Shown here: positions 26,166 to 34,623 of the stretch, one piece after another | Position numbering within the stretch: position 1 is the first letter of the stretch | How the letters are laid out: each line of letters begins with the position of its first letter | Assembly: GCA_964392325.1 (NCBI GenBank) | Contig: CAYMPJ010000004.1 | Coordinates: 108,325 to 172,324 of the forward strand | DNA from: CALLPQ01 sp964392325 | Lineage (GTDB): Bacteria > Pseudomonadota > Alphaproteobacteria > Caulobacterales > Parvularculaceae | Direction of reading: 5' to 3' | Length of the DNA: 64,000 nucleotides | Program-made: the position numbers and the translations under genes | The notes under the pieces: model-generated | Databases searched by the model: none | Seen by the model: only the letters and a program-made list of their open reading frames with translations | Told to the model about the DNA's origin: nothing

Positions 26166-27371
26166 TTATTCATCGGGGAGTTCTAAAATCCGTTTGGAAA
26201 TAATATTGAGCATCACCTCGGAGGTGCCCCCTTCGATAGAATTGGCCTTGGTACGCAACCAATTCCGGGCGCTCTTACCTTCTTTGGAACGCTCGCCTTC
26301 CCATTCAAGGGCTTTCGAGCCACCAACATCCATAAAGATTTCATGGCGGCGCTTATTAAACTCTGTGCCATAATATTTGAGCATAGAAGATTTTGCGCCC
26401 ATGCCCTGTCCGGCCTTGGCCTCATCTTTTAAGCGCTCCATTGTCAGTAAAAATGCCCAACCATCAATTTCTGATTGTGCGATTTTACCGCGTAAAATTG
26501 GATCACTAAGACGTCCATCTTCTTCGAGGCCAATCTCATGAGCTGCAATTTCGCCTGCGCCGCGACCCCCGATCATGCCGCCGCCGCCAGCACCAATCAT
26601 TTCACGTTCATGGGTCAGGAGATATTTTGCGACATCCCAGCCGCGATCTTGCTCGCCAACGATAGCGGAAATATTTTCTCCGTAAGATTTAGGCACTTTT
26701 GTATCGTCAAAGAAAGTTTCGCAAAAAGGTGAATTTCCGGAGATGAGTTTGATCGGCTTTGTGCTAACCCCTTCACTGGTCATATCAACGAGAAGAAAGC
26801 TAATGCCGTGATGTTTCGTTGCGGAATTATCGGTGCGTACAAGGACAAATATCCAGTCGGCTTTGTCGGCGTAGGATGTCCAGACTTTTTGGCCGTTAAC
26901 GACCCAATGATCGCCCTTGTCTTCGCATTTGGTTGTCAGAGAGGCGAGGTCTGATCCAGCGCCCGGTTCGGAATATCCCTGACACCAGCGTATCTCGCCC
27001 CTTGCGACGGGAGGGAGAAATTCAAGTTTTTGCTCATGGGTTCCATATTTCAATAGCGCCGGGCCGAGCATCCAGATGCCAAAGCTTTCTAGCGGTGAGC
27101 GGGCTTTAATGCGCCGCATTTCCGATTTTAAAACCTTGACCTCTTCTTTGGATAATCCGCCGCCGCCATATTCTTTTGGCCATGCGGGGACGGTCCAGCC
27201 TTTGCTTGCCATCGCATTGAGCCAGTCTTGTTGTGCCTGCGACGCAAACTTCCAATGGCGTCCCCCCCAACAGATTTTATCTTCCCCAAGTCCGCCATCG
27301 CGCATTTCTTTAGGGCAGTTTTCTTCCAGCCATTCGCGCACTTCTTCGCGAAAAGTTTCCAGCTGCGTCAT
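26166..27371 (-). CDS. Acyl-CoA dehydrogenase with canonical EGGT-type motif
   Basis: FAD-dependent acyl-CoA dehydrogenase of 401 residues. Flavin-binding middle domain is RWCQGYSEPGAGSDLASL (about 130-147) followed by WVVNGQKVWTSYADKADW; C-terminal domain ends NSIEGGTSEVMLNIISKRIL, which carries the glutamate position. The N-terminal part resembles the PimC/FadE-type large subunits (WPKEYGGGGLS). Directly follows the ligase gene (17 bases) and precedes the second dehydrogenase, supporting a heteromeric enzyme acting on an activated acid. Substrate unknown. Confidence 0.92.
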   Translation of the reverse strand: MTQLETFREEVREWLEENCPKEMRDGGLGEDKICWGGRHWKFASQAQQDWLNAMASKGWTVPAWPKEYGGGGLSKEEVKVLKSEMRRIKARSPLESFGIWMLGPALLKYGTHEQKLEFLPPVARGEIRWCQGYSEPGAGSDLASLTTKCEDKGDHWVVNGQKVWTSYADKADWIFVLVRTDNSATKHHGISFLLVDMTSEGVSTKPIKLISGNSPFCETFFDDTKVPKSYGENISAIVGEQDRGWDVAKYLLTHEREMIGAGGGGMIGGRGAGEIAAHEIGLEEDGRLSDPILRGKIAQSEIDGWAFLLTMERLKDEAKAGQGMGAKSSMLKYYGTEFNKRRHEIFMDVGGSKALEWEGERSKEGKSARNWLRTKANSIEGGTSEVMLNIISKRILELPDE

Positions 27372-27388
27372 GCAATTACTCCTGGGTG

Positions 27389-29131
27389 TTAATCGGTTTT
27401 AAGGTGGGGCGCATTTTGCAAGGCAATGGTGCGTACCATTCGTTTGTCAAATTTCTCCGTACCAAGACGGGGGAGCGGCGCAGGGGAAATCCATATCCGT
27501 TCAGGAACTTTAAAGCCCGCAAGTTCAACGGCAATAAATTTACGCAAATCTTCAAGATCAATTTTCGCATCTTGCTTGGGGTATATAACCAGTCCTACGC
27601 GCTCGCCCAGCACTTCTTCAGGGACTGAAAAAACAACTGCTTCGGCAATATCTGCATGTTCGTAAACGCGCTCTTCAACTTCGAGACAGGAAATATTTTC
27701 GCCGCCCCGAATAATCATGTCTTTCATGCGATCAACAATGTAGAGATAGCTCATTTCGTCAAGACGGCCCAGATCTCCGGTACGGAACCAACCATCATCG
27801 GTTAAGGCTTCGGCGGTTGCCTCTGGCAGGTTCAGATACCCCCGGAAATTGCACGGCGAGCGCAACCATATTTCGCCGACCTCACCAGCGGGCTGATCTT
27901 TAAAAGGTTCGCTTTCCACATCGACAATTTTCAAATCCGTGACGGGCGGCACAACCCGGCCCGTGCTGTCAGGGCGCGCGAGATAGAATTCGCGCGATAT
28001 TACGCAGCCAATAGCATTGGTTTCACTCAATCCGTATCCTGATGATGGCATGGCGTTGGGGAATTTATCATGGAGTTGGCGAACATGTTCGGGAGGACGT
28101 TTTGCGCCGCCCGAGCCAATATCGATAAGGCTTGGCATTTTCGTATCGCCAGCTGCATCAATAAGTTCAAAGGATTGGCTTGGTACGCCAACAAAATTAC
28201 TAAGCTTTTCGCGATTAATGATCTCGATTGCTTCTTTTGGGTCCCAGCGATAAGCAAAGGCAATACGACGACCCACCAAAAAAGAGAGTAGAAAAATTGA
28301 GTGCGATCCGGTGACGTGAAATAAGGGGATGCCCAGCAAAATTCCGGGATTGCTGCCAAATATGCTCTCGCCTCCGTTAGCCTCTTTGAGACTTTTGGCG
28401 ATAAGCGCCCAGGATAATAATGTATTGATGCATCCGCGATGGGTTAGAATAACCCCTTTGGGATTACCTGTTGAGCCAGATGTATAGATGACGCAAAAAT
28501 CATCATCAGGGTTTATGTCTGCCACTGGCACGCTGGCATCTTTGGTTTTCGACATTAAGTCGCTATAGTTGAAATCCGCGCCGTCTGCTTCTTCCCGGGC
28601 CAGAACAAGCGTCAGCCCATGTTTTTCGCGTAGTGGTATCAGATAGGAAAGTCGCTTGGCGTCAACGATGACCGTTTTGGCCTCACAATCGCCCAAAGCA
28701 AAATCAAGTTCGTCGCCCTTCCACCATGCATTGAGGGGGACAACAACCGCGCCAAGCATCACAATCCCCATATAAGCAATGCACCATTCAGGATAATTGC
28801 GCATCGCGATCGCAACCCGGTCTCCTTGCTTGATGCCAAGTTCGGATTTGAGGGCGTTTGCAAACCGGCAGGCGTGCTCAAAGGTTTGCTGGAAGCTTAA
28901 GTGTTCATTTTCGTAAATTAGAAAATCTTTATCACTGTGGGTGGTGCCATATTGAAAAATTCCGGTGAGACTGGGCGGGGCATTTTTGAAGACACGATAG
29001 GTATTTCCCCGAATTTCAGCTTCGCCAATCGCAAAAAGCGGATCGGACATGACGATTTTACCGCCTTCAATTGTGATCTTTTGCAAGAGCGCATCGGCTT
29101 CTTCAATTGTTACTGCTGAGGTTTTAGGCAT
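27389..29131 (-). CDS. Class I adenylate-forming acyl-CoA ligase
   Basis: Activates a carboxylic acid to its CoA thioester through an acyl-AMP. AMP-binding signature is YTSGSTGNPKGVILTHRG (about 221-238), with YGLSETNAIGC (A5-type), GWFRTGDLGRLDE (A7) and the C-terminal lysine region LPRLGTEKFDKRMVR. A long frame reaches 29155, but ATG 29131 has a good GGAGAT site five bases before it and gives 580 residues. First gene of the leftward operon that continues with two dehydrogenases and MaoC, so it supplies their substrate. Confidence 0.92.
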   Translation of the reverse strand: MPKTSAVTIEEADALLQKITIEGGKIVMSDPLFAIGEAEIRGNTYRVFKNAPPSLTGIFQYGTTHSDKDFLIYENEHLSFQQTFEHACRFANALKSELGIKQGDRVAIAMRNYPEWCIAYMGIVMLGAVVVPLNAWWKGDELDFALGDCEAKTVIVDAKRLSYLIPLREKHGLTLVLAREEADGADFNYSDLMSKTKDASVPVADINPDDDFCVIYTSGSTGNPKGVILTHRGCINTLLSWALIAKSLKEANGGESIFGSNPGILLGIPLFHVTGSHSIFLLSFLVGRRIAFAYRWDPKEAIEIINREKLSNFVGVPSQSFELIDAAGDTKMPSLIDIGSGGAKRPPEHVRQLHDKFPNAMPSSGYGLSETNAIGCVISREFYLARPDSTGRVVPPVTDLKIVDVESEPFKDQPAGEVGEIWLRSPCNFRGYLNLPEATAEALTDDGWFRTGDLGRLDEMSYLYIVDRMKDMIIRGGENISCLEVEERVYEHADIAEAVVFSVPEEVLGERVGLVIYPKQDAKIDLEDLRKFIAVELAGFKVPERIWISPAPLPRLGTEKFDKRMVRTIALQNAPHLKTD

Positions 29132-29340
29132 CTTTATCTCCGTGGTCAGCCGCATAGCGTGTGTCGGGCGGGGGGGGCGCAGTAAATATCTGGGCGTTTC
29201 CGCTTCCCTTATGCTTACCCCAGCGATTGCTGTCAGAAAATACGATTCTGCAGTGAGGACACACTATTTACCTACACAAACCATCACAATAAGCAAACTG
29301 GTGGCGCCCACCATAAAAAAGCGGGAAAAAGGGCCGGTTT

Positions 29341-30081
29341 TTAAAATAATTGCCCTTGCGGGTTTGAAGGGGGCGCAGCGGCGGGAGCTGGCGCGATCAG
29401 CGCCTCGCCATCATTGCGTACATTGCCAACGGCCCGGTCAACCGCGTGGGATTGCCAGAAACCGGGCAATTGTTCCTTCATCACAGGAAACAGTGTTTCA
29501 ATATCGCGTTCATCTTTATTGAGCCATGTATCGAAATGGCGTTGAGGGATCACCACCGGTTCCCGGCTATGGATTGATTTTAAATCCTCTCCGGCTTTCG
29601 TGGTTAAAAGGGCAACCCCGTCCATCTCCCCGCCGCCCGGATCAAGGAGTGTCTCCCAGATGCCGGCAAATGCGAATAGGCCTGCTGCTTTTGGCTGACA
29701 AAAATAGGGTTGTTTCTCGCCTTTTTCCTTTTTCCACTCATAAAATCCATTAGCCGGGACCAGACATCGCCTTCGCTTGAAGGCATTGCGAAAAGAAGGC
29801 TTCAAGATAACTGTTTCACTGCGCGCATTAATGATGGGCTTAGCGGCAAAATCCGGGAGATCATCATTTTTGCTTGGCTTTGCTGACCATTCGGGCACAA
29901 AGCCCCACCGCATTAACCGGTAGTGACGGGTAAAATTGCCCGGCTGTTCGGGAGTGCTGATCACGGCGATTGGCTGTGATGGCGCGATATTATAGCGCGC
30001 CGGGAAATTATCCCGAACGGTGACCTCAAAGGTTTGCGCAACCTCATCGGGGGGGCTGGTTAATGTGTAGCGTCCGCACAT
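29341..30081 (-). CDS. SOS response-associated peptidase (YedK/HMCES family)
   Basis: Binds abasic sites in single-stranded DNA by a covalent link through Cys2 (M-C-GRYTLTSPPD), protecting DNA at stalled forks. Cys2, the RWGFVPEW motif, the NARSETV motif and the catalytic His in SIHSREPVVIP all match the family. The Met is removed to expose Cys2. Length 246 is normal. Not part of an obvious operon; the divergent NUDIX gene begins about 100 bases away. Confidence 0.94.
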   Translation of the reverse strand: MCGRYTLTSPPDEVAQTFEVTVRDNFPARYNIAPSQPIAVISTPEQPGNFTRHYRLMRWGFVPEWSAKPSKNDDLPDFAAKPIINARSETVILKPSFRNAFKRRRCLVPANGFYEWKKEKGEKQPYFCQPKAAGLFAFAGIWETLLDPGGGEMDGVALLTTKAGEDLKSIHSREPVVIPQRHFDTWLNKDERDIETLFPVMKEQLPGFWQSHAVDRAVGNVRNDGEALIAPAPAAAPPSNPQGQLF

Positions 30082-30184
30082 GGTTTTCCTTTATGGTCAG
30101 AGAGCAGGAAAAGCAACTCCAGGACGGAGCTAGGTTTGGGGCCCGGACGGGACCAAGACCGGCAATTGACCAAAAAGGATAGAT

Positions 30185-30628
30185 ATGAGTCTCCACGGCA
30201 AAAACGAAAAACCAGCCATCAGAACGGGGGTCGGGGCCGTGGTTTTTCGCGGTGAGCAAGTCCTGTTGATTAAAAGAGGCAAAGAGCCGTTCAAAGGTCA
30301 ATGGTCGATACCGGGGGGTGGTCTTGAATATGGGGAGACGCTTCATGCGGGTATCAAGCGCGAAGTGGCCGAGGAAACTGGTGTCGAGATCGATATTATC
30401 GCTTTATTGGAGGTCTATGAAAATCTACCAGAGCGGTCCGGGGATCATCACAATATCATGGTTGATTATATTGCCGCATGGAAAAGCGGTGAACCTGTTG
30501 TCGGAGACGACGCGGTGGAGGCGCAATTTTTTCCCTATGATGAGGCGCTTTCTCGCGTCGGATGGGATTTAACCCGCACGGCCATTCGCGATGCGTTTGA
30601 GCGCCTAAAAAAAGAGGGCGCGTTGTAA
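30185..30628 (+). CDS. NUDIX hydrolase
   Basis: Small hydrolase of nucleoside diphosphates linked to another moiety. The NUDIX box runs from GGLEYGETLHAG through REVAEETGVEID (about 48-72), with the metal-binding R-E-x-x-E-E. The first strand GVGAVVFRGEQVLLIKRGKE is typical of ADP-ribose or MutT-like enzymes. Substrate cannot be read. Precedes a membrane-protein gene by 92 bases and is divergent from the YedK gene. Confidence 0.92.
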   Translation: MSLHGKNEKPAIRTGVGAVVFRGEQVLLIKRGKEPFKGQWSIPGGGLEYGETLHAGIKREVAEETGVEIDIIALLEVYENLPERSGDHHNIMVDYIAAWKSGEPVVGDDAVEAQFFPYDEALSRVGWDLTRTAIRDAFERLKKEGAL

Positions 30629-30720
30629 TCTCGATTTTGGTGAGCAAGCCCTGTTGGGCGGGGGGTTAGCGCATTCTTTGGGTATGGCGTAATTTTTCAG
30701 GGATAAAATAAGAGGTAGCT

Positions 30721-31146
30721 ATGGTTGTTTATGGGATAAGTTTGGCCGGATGGTTTTATGGACCGGTGATAATCGTGATAATTCTCTTTGGTTTGCTCTA
30801 CGCATTACGGTCCCAAATTATGCCATATCACTGTGATGTTCTTGAAACTTCATGGGAGGATATTGATCCCAAATACCAGTTGATGTTGCGCGCGCTCATG
30901 AATGGCGGTGGGTATTATTCTTTATCCACCGGCCTGTTTATGCTGGTGCTATTGCTTATTCCTTTTCGCAATGGCGAAGACTGGGCCGCTTATGCGATAG
31001 GCGGGATCGGATTGGTTGGTTCGCTGCCCTTAGGATATATCGTTTATCGGGTGAAGAAATACACAGCTGGCAACCCGCCATTTGGCCTTATGATTGTGGT
31101 TAATTTCTTATTGCTTGGTGGTCTTGTTGTATCCCTTTGCAATTGA
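30721..31146 (+). CDS. Hypothetical membrane protein, four helices
   Basis: Unrecognised 141-residue integral membrane protein with hydrophobic segments near residues 5-27, 72-87, 91-109 and 121-139. It has a loop DVLETSWEDIDPKYQLMLR between helices 1 and 2. Good Shine-Dalgarno AAGAGG before the ATG. No motif points to a function. Two genes on is another unassigned membrane protein, with a radical SAM gene between them. Confidence 0.7.
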   Translation: MVVYGISLAGWFYGPVIIVIILFGLLYALRSQIMPYHCDVLETSWEDIDPKYQLMLRALMNGGGYYSLSTGLFMLVLLLIPFRNGEDWAAYAIGGIGLVGSLPLGYIVYRVKKYTAGNPPFGLMIVVNFLLLGGLVVSLCN

Positions 31147-31281
31147 CCGGACCGGGGTTGCGACCGAACTGCCGCGATTTAAAAAACGTACGCAAAACAA
31201 GATTTCGAAAAGGTGATTTGGAAAAATCCAGATAAATGCTAAATAGGCAAATATTTGAATAAAATCATCTGGATAAAAAAT

Positions 31282-32340
31282 ATGCAATCTCTCTACTGGG
31301 TTCTTACATGGGCCTGTCATCGCCGGTGTGCCCATTGCTATGATGATCGGTTTCGACCTTATGTGCGCGAAGAGCTCGCCGGTGTGGTCGGAGAGGGCCA
31401 ACAGAATTTTCAGAAAATCATCAATAATTTGCCCGATGATTTGACCTGGCTCAATGAGGAAACAGGAAAGCGTGAGCGCACTTTATTGGTGATGGCTGGC
31501 GGTGAATTATTGATTGAAGCGGTGCGAGAGCCTTTGTTTTATCCGGCCATGCGCGCACTGCGGGAAAAATATGGTGCGGCAATGCCAAAGGTCTCCATAC
31601 AGACCACTGGCGATATTTTAACCCCTGAAATTCTTGATGAATGTCTCGAACACGGCGTTGAGTCGATCGCCATTGCCTCCATTGATGATTATCATGTGGG
31701 GATGAAGGGCGAGAAGAAATTCAAATTCATCGAAAAAATCCGCACCCTGATGGCATCACGGGGCATTGTCGAGGTCTCCCTTGGCGGTGAAAAAGATGAT
31801 CGCCTAAAAGCCCCTGATCTGGATGCAAAATTGCGCGAAACCGATCCGACATTTTTATTCTTCGGGGCGCAGCCCGATTTGTGGATTGGTGAGTTATGGC
31901 CGCGCGGGCGCGCTTTTATTAACGGGCTTTCCGATGCGAGCTATGAAACAAATTTTTGCAATCGCTGGTCAGGGGGGAAAAATTTCCTCCATCATGGCCG
32001 CGAGGGATCGGAAGTTTCCATCGATCCCAATGGGCAGGTTTTCCCATGCTGTTTGAAAACCAAAGCGCCGCTAGGCTCATTGGCGCAAGAAAAGCTTGTT
32101 GATATTCTCGATAGTGTTGCAACTCTTCCGGCAATGCGGGCGATTAATGCGGGGACGCCCGAAGCAATGGGGGTCAGCGCGGGATGGGATGCGCAGACCT
32201 TTCGTAAAAAATCAGCCCAGATGGATGGTAAGGGGCGCAAGGTTGAAAATATGTGCCTTGGGTGTGATGCTTTTTTTGCCGAGCATTTGGCGGCTGATCT
32301 GGAAGCGCTTCGTGCGAAAAGACTCGGCGTTTCCGCATGA
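31282..32340 (+). CDS. Radical SAM protein with SPASM-like C terminus
   Basis: Uses a 4Fe-4S cluster and SAM to generate a 5'-deoxyadenosyl radical. The cluster motif C-x3-C-x2-C is ACHRRCAHC near residue 10. Further cysteines occur in YETNFCNRW, VFPCCLK and MCLGC, arranged like the auxiliary-cluster ligands of SPASM/Twitch proteins; the SPASM assignment is inferred. The frame also opens with TTG 31255, but ATG 31282 fits radical SAM proteins that begin close to the cluster. Substrate is unknown; no peptide-like gene lies beside it. Neighbours are two membrane proteins. Confidence 0.88.
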   Translation: MQSLYWVLTWACHRRCAHCYDDRFRPYVREELAGVVGEGQQNFQKIINNLPDDLTWLNEETGKRERTLLVMAGGELLIEAVREPLFYPAMRALREKYGAAMPKVSIQTTGDILTPEILDECLEHGVESIAIASIDDYHVGMKGEKKFKFIEKIRTLMASRGIVEVSLGGEKDDRLKAPDLDAKLRETDPTFLFFGAQPDLWIGELWPRGRAFINGLSDASYETNFCNRWSGGKNFLHHGREGSEVSIDPNGQVFPCCLKTKAPLGSLAQEKLVDILDSVATLPAMRAINAGTPEAMGVSAGWDAQTFRKKSAQMDGKGRKVENMCLGCDAFFAEHLAADLEALRAKRLGVSA

Positions 32341-32389
32341 GAAAAGCGCTAGCTTGTATTCCGGCTGACAATGATCGATAATTATTGCC

Positions 32390-32932
32390 ATGATTAGGTT
32401 CTATCTCATACTCGCGTTTTTCTTTGCCCTTTTATGGGCGGTCTACTGGTATTGGAAACGCCGTAATGATGCGCAATTGCGTGAGGCCTCTGATCTTGAT
32501 TATGATAGTTTCGTCAAGAATGAGCCTGAATTTGTCGCCCATCTCGACCGGGACGGCTTTTATCGGGTCTTCCATCGAACCCATTTTCCCCGCTATCCCA
32601 AATATTGGCTCTATGTATTGGGCGCGTTTTTGATTTCATTGCCCGCAACATTTGCGACCCTTTCCGCCTTTTTGTGGGTCGGATTACAGCTGGGCTTTGT
32701 TCCCAAAGCGGCTGACTTTGCTGATCGATATCTTATCGATAGTCAGGATAATGTGCGCGTGGTCTCGAATGCACCGCCGGAAACAGCCGTTTATTATGCG
32801 CAAGATCTCGCGGGATTTTATTTCTTTTTCGGCCTCATCGCTGTGTGGCTGATTATAGTGACGCTGTTTTTGCGCCATTATCACAAAAATCGACCGGGCT
32901 ATTTGCGCGATGAAATTATCCGCTCGAAATAG
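32390..32932 (+). CDS. Hypothetical membrane protein, 180 residues
   Basis: Unrecognised. An N-terminal helix (about 2-20) is followed by basic and acidic soluble sequence, a second helix pair near residues 66-98 and a C-terminal helix near 138-160, followed by a cytoplasmic-looking basic tail. No catalytic residues stand out. It follows the radical SAM gene by 49 bases on the same strand and may be in one transcript with it and the glyoxalase. Confidence 0.65.
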   Translation: MIRFYLILAFFFALLWAVYWYWKRRNDAQLREASDLDYDSFVKNEPEFVAHLDRDGFYRVFHRTHFPRYPKYWLYVLGAFLISLPATFATLSAFLWVGLQLGFVPKAADFADRYLIDSQDNVRVVSNAPPETAVYYAQDLAGFYFFFGLIAVWLIIVTLFLRHYHKNRPGYLRDEIIRSK

Positions 32933-32976
32933 ACGCGCAACGCCCCCGTCAGGATATCAAGAAAGGTTAGCTATTA

Positions 32977-33417
32977 ATGGAATATCTACACACAATGGTT
33001 CGCGTCACCGATTTAGACGCATCCCTTGCTTTTTATTGCGGTGGGTTAGGCCTTGAAGAGGCCTACCGCAAGGATGTCGAGAAGGGGCGCTTTACATTGG
33101 TATTTTTGGCAGCGCCCGGTGACCGGGAGAGCGCCCAGGAAAAAAAAGCGCCGCTCATTGAGCTGACCCATAATTGGGACCCCGAGCCCTATGATGAGGG
33201 GAGAAATTTTGGGCATTTGGCCTATCAGGTCGATAATATCTATGAAATTTGCGCGAGATTGCAGGAAAATGGTGTCACCATTAACAGGCCGCCCCGCGAT
33301 GGCCATATGGCCTTTGTGCGATCTCCCGATAATATTTCCATTGAACTTCTACAGCGCGGCGAGGCATTGCCACCGGCAGAACCTTGGGCGAGTATGGAAA
33401 ATTCCGGTAAATGGTAA
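32977..33417 (+). CDS. gloA: Lactoylglutathione lyase (glyoxalase I)
   Basis: Converts the methylglyoxal-glutathione hemithioacetal to S-lactoylglutathione, detoxifying methylglyoxal. Metal ligands expected for the family are present: His5 (MEYLHTMVRV), Glu in PLIELTHN (about 60), His in FGHLAYQV (about 76) and Glu in ISIELLQRG (about 125). Length 146 is typical. A Shine-Dalgarno AAGAAAGG precedes the ATG. Follows the hypothetical membrane protein by 45 bases. Confidence 0.92.
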   Translation: MEYLHTMVRVTDLDASLAFYCGGLGLEEAYRKDVEKGRFTLVFLAAPGDRESAQEKKAPLIELTHNWDPEPYDEGRNFGHLAYQVDNIYEICARLQENGVTINRPPRDGHMAFVRSPDNISIELLQRGEALPPAEPWASMENSGKW

Positions 33418-33561
33418 AACCGGTAAGCACGCCGGTTCAGGCATGCAAAATTCGGAATTTTCCCGAAAAGTTTTGCAAATAGTAACTGCTTCGTAACGCT
33501 GATCTTGTAGGGGTTGTTAAGAGATAATACAGATCTTCGTCTGCGCGGAAAGGCCAATGTT

Positions 33562-34623
33562 TTGATACCCAATTCCCCTTCATCAAATAGCTTGGCGCCG
33601 ATTGTCTCCCTTGAAAATGTTGAAAAAAGCTATGGCGCTTTCAGAGCGGTTAATAATTTAAGCTTTGATGTGTTCCCCAAGGAAATTTTCGGGTTTTTGG
33701 GGCCGAACGGGGCAGGCAAGACCTCTACACTTCGTATGCTCCTCGATATTATCCAGCCGACCAAGGGGCAGGTTATGGTGCTGGGGAGCAATAGTGCAAT
33801 TTCGGTGCGCCATAAGATTGGCTATTTACCGGAGGAGCGCGGTCTCTACCGTAAAATGAAGGCCGTCGATACAATCGCATATTTTGCTAGGCTGCGCGGC
33901 GTCCCCGGCAAAGAGGCCAAGCGCAGGGCCTATGAGTTGCTGGAAGAGTTTGGCCTTGGAGAATTTGCCCGGTCTAAAAATGAGGCGATGTCAAAAGGCA
34001 TGGCGCAAAAGGTCCAGCTTCTTGCAACCCTTGCCCATAAACCCGAATTGCTGATTTTGGATGAGCCCTTTTCCGGTCTTGATCCTATCAATCAACATGT
34101 GCTCGAGGCTTTGATACGGCGCTTGCGCGACGAGGGGCGAACCGTGATTTTTTCAACCCACGTTATGGAACATGCTGAGCGCTTGTGCGACCGGTTTTTA
34201 ATTCTGGCCAAGGGGGAAAAGCGCTTTGAGGGGACATTGCATGAGGCGCGCGATTTGTTTCCCCCCAAATTATTATTGCGCACCAGCGATGATATTTCCC
34301 CGCTCGAGAATGCACCGGGTATCTTGAACATTGTTGAAGTTTCGACCGACCAATCCGGTGAAGGTGGTCCATCGCAACCTTTACAAAGTGATTTTGCCCA
34401 GAGAGATTTTGCCCAAAGAGATTTCGAATGCGAGCTCGAGCGCGGCGCTGATGTGCAAATGATTTTAAAATTTGCTTTTGAACGCGGCATTGCCCTGACA
34501 CGGTTCGAACATGCCAGAACATCTCTGCACGATATATTTGTCTCTCTTGCGGGCGATGAGCCTCATACACCCGGCGCGGTGCATTCTAAAAAGGGAAACC
34601 GGAATAAAGAGGTGGCAGCATGA
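33562..34623 (+). CDS. ABC transporter ATP-binding protein (NatA-like)
   Basis: ATPase of an ABC exporter, working with the permease that follows. Walker A is GPNGAGKTS, the signature is close to MSKGMAQKVQLL (a variant of LSGGQ found in NatA-like proteins), Walker B is LLILDEPFSGLDP, and the H-loop is STHVMEH. The reading frame starts at TTG 33514, but TTG 33562 has a far better Shine-Dalgarno (GGAAAGG, about eight bases upstream), so 33562 is preferred. A 15-base tandem duplication at 34390-34419 encodes DFAQR twice. The stop overlaps the permease ATG by four bases. Confidence 0.9.
   Translation: MIPNSPSSNSLAPIVSLENVEKSYGAFRAVNNLSFDVFPKEIFGFLGPNGAGKTSTLRMLLDIIQPTKGQVMVLGSNSAISVRHKIGYLPEERGLYRKMKAVDTIAYFARLRGVPGKEAKRRAYELLEEFGLGEFARSKNEAMSKGMAQKVQLLATLAHKPELLILDEPFSGLDPINQHVLEALIRRLRDEGRTVIFSTHVMEHAERLCDRFLILAKGEKRFEGTLHEARDLFPPKLLLRTSDDISPLENAPGILNIVEVSTDQSGEGGPSQPLQSDFAQRDFAQRDFECELERGADVQMILKFAFERGIALTRFEHARTSLHDIFVSLAGDEPHTPGAVHSKKGNRNKEVAA
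34390..34419 (+). repeat. In-frame 15-base tandem duplication in the ABC ATPase gene
   Basis: Two near-identical 15-base units (34390-34404 and 34405-34419; one mismatch) encode DFAQR twice, followed by a partial third unit. It lies in the variable C-terminal region after the ATPase core and should not affect catalysis. Confidence 0.7.
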
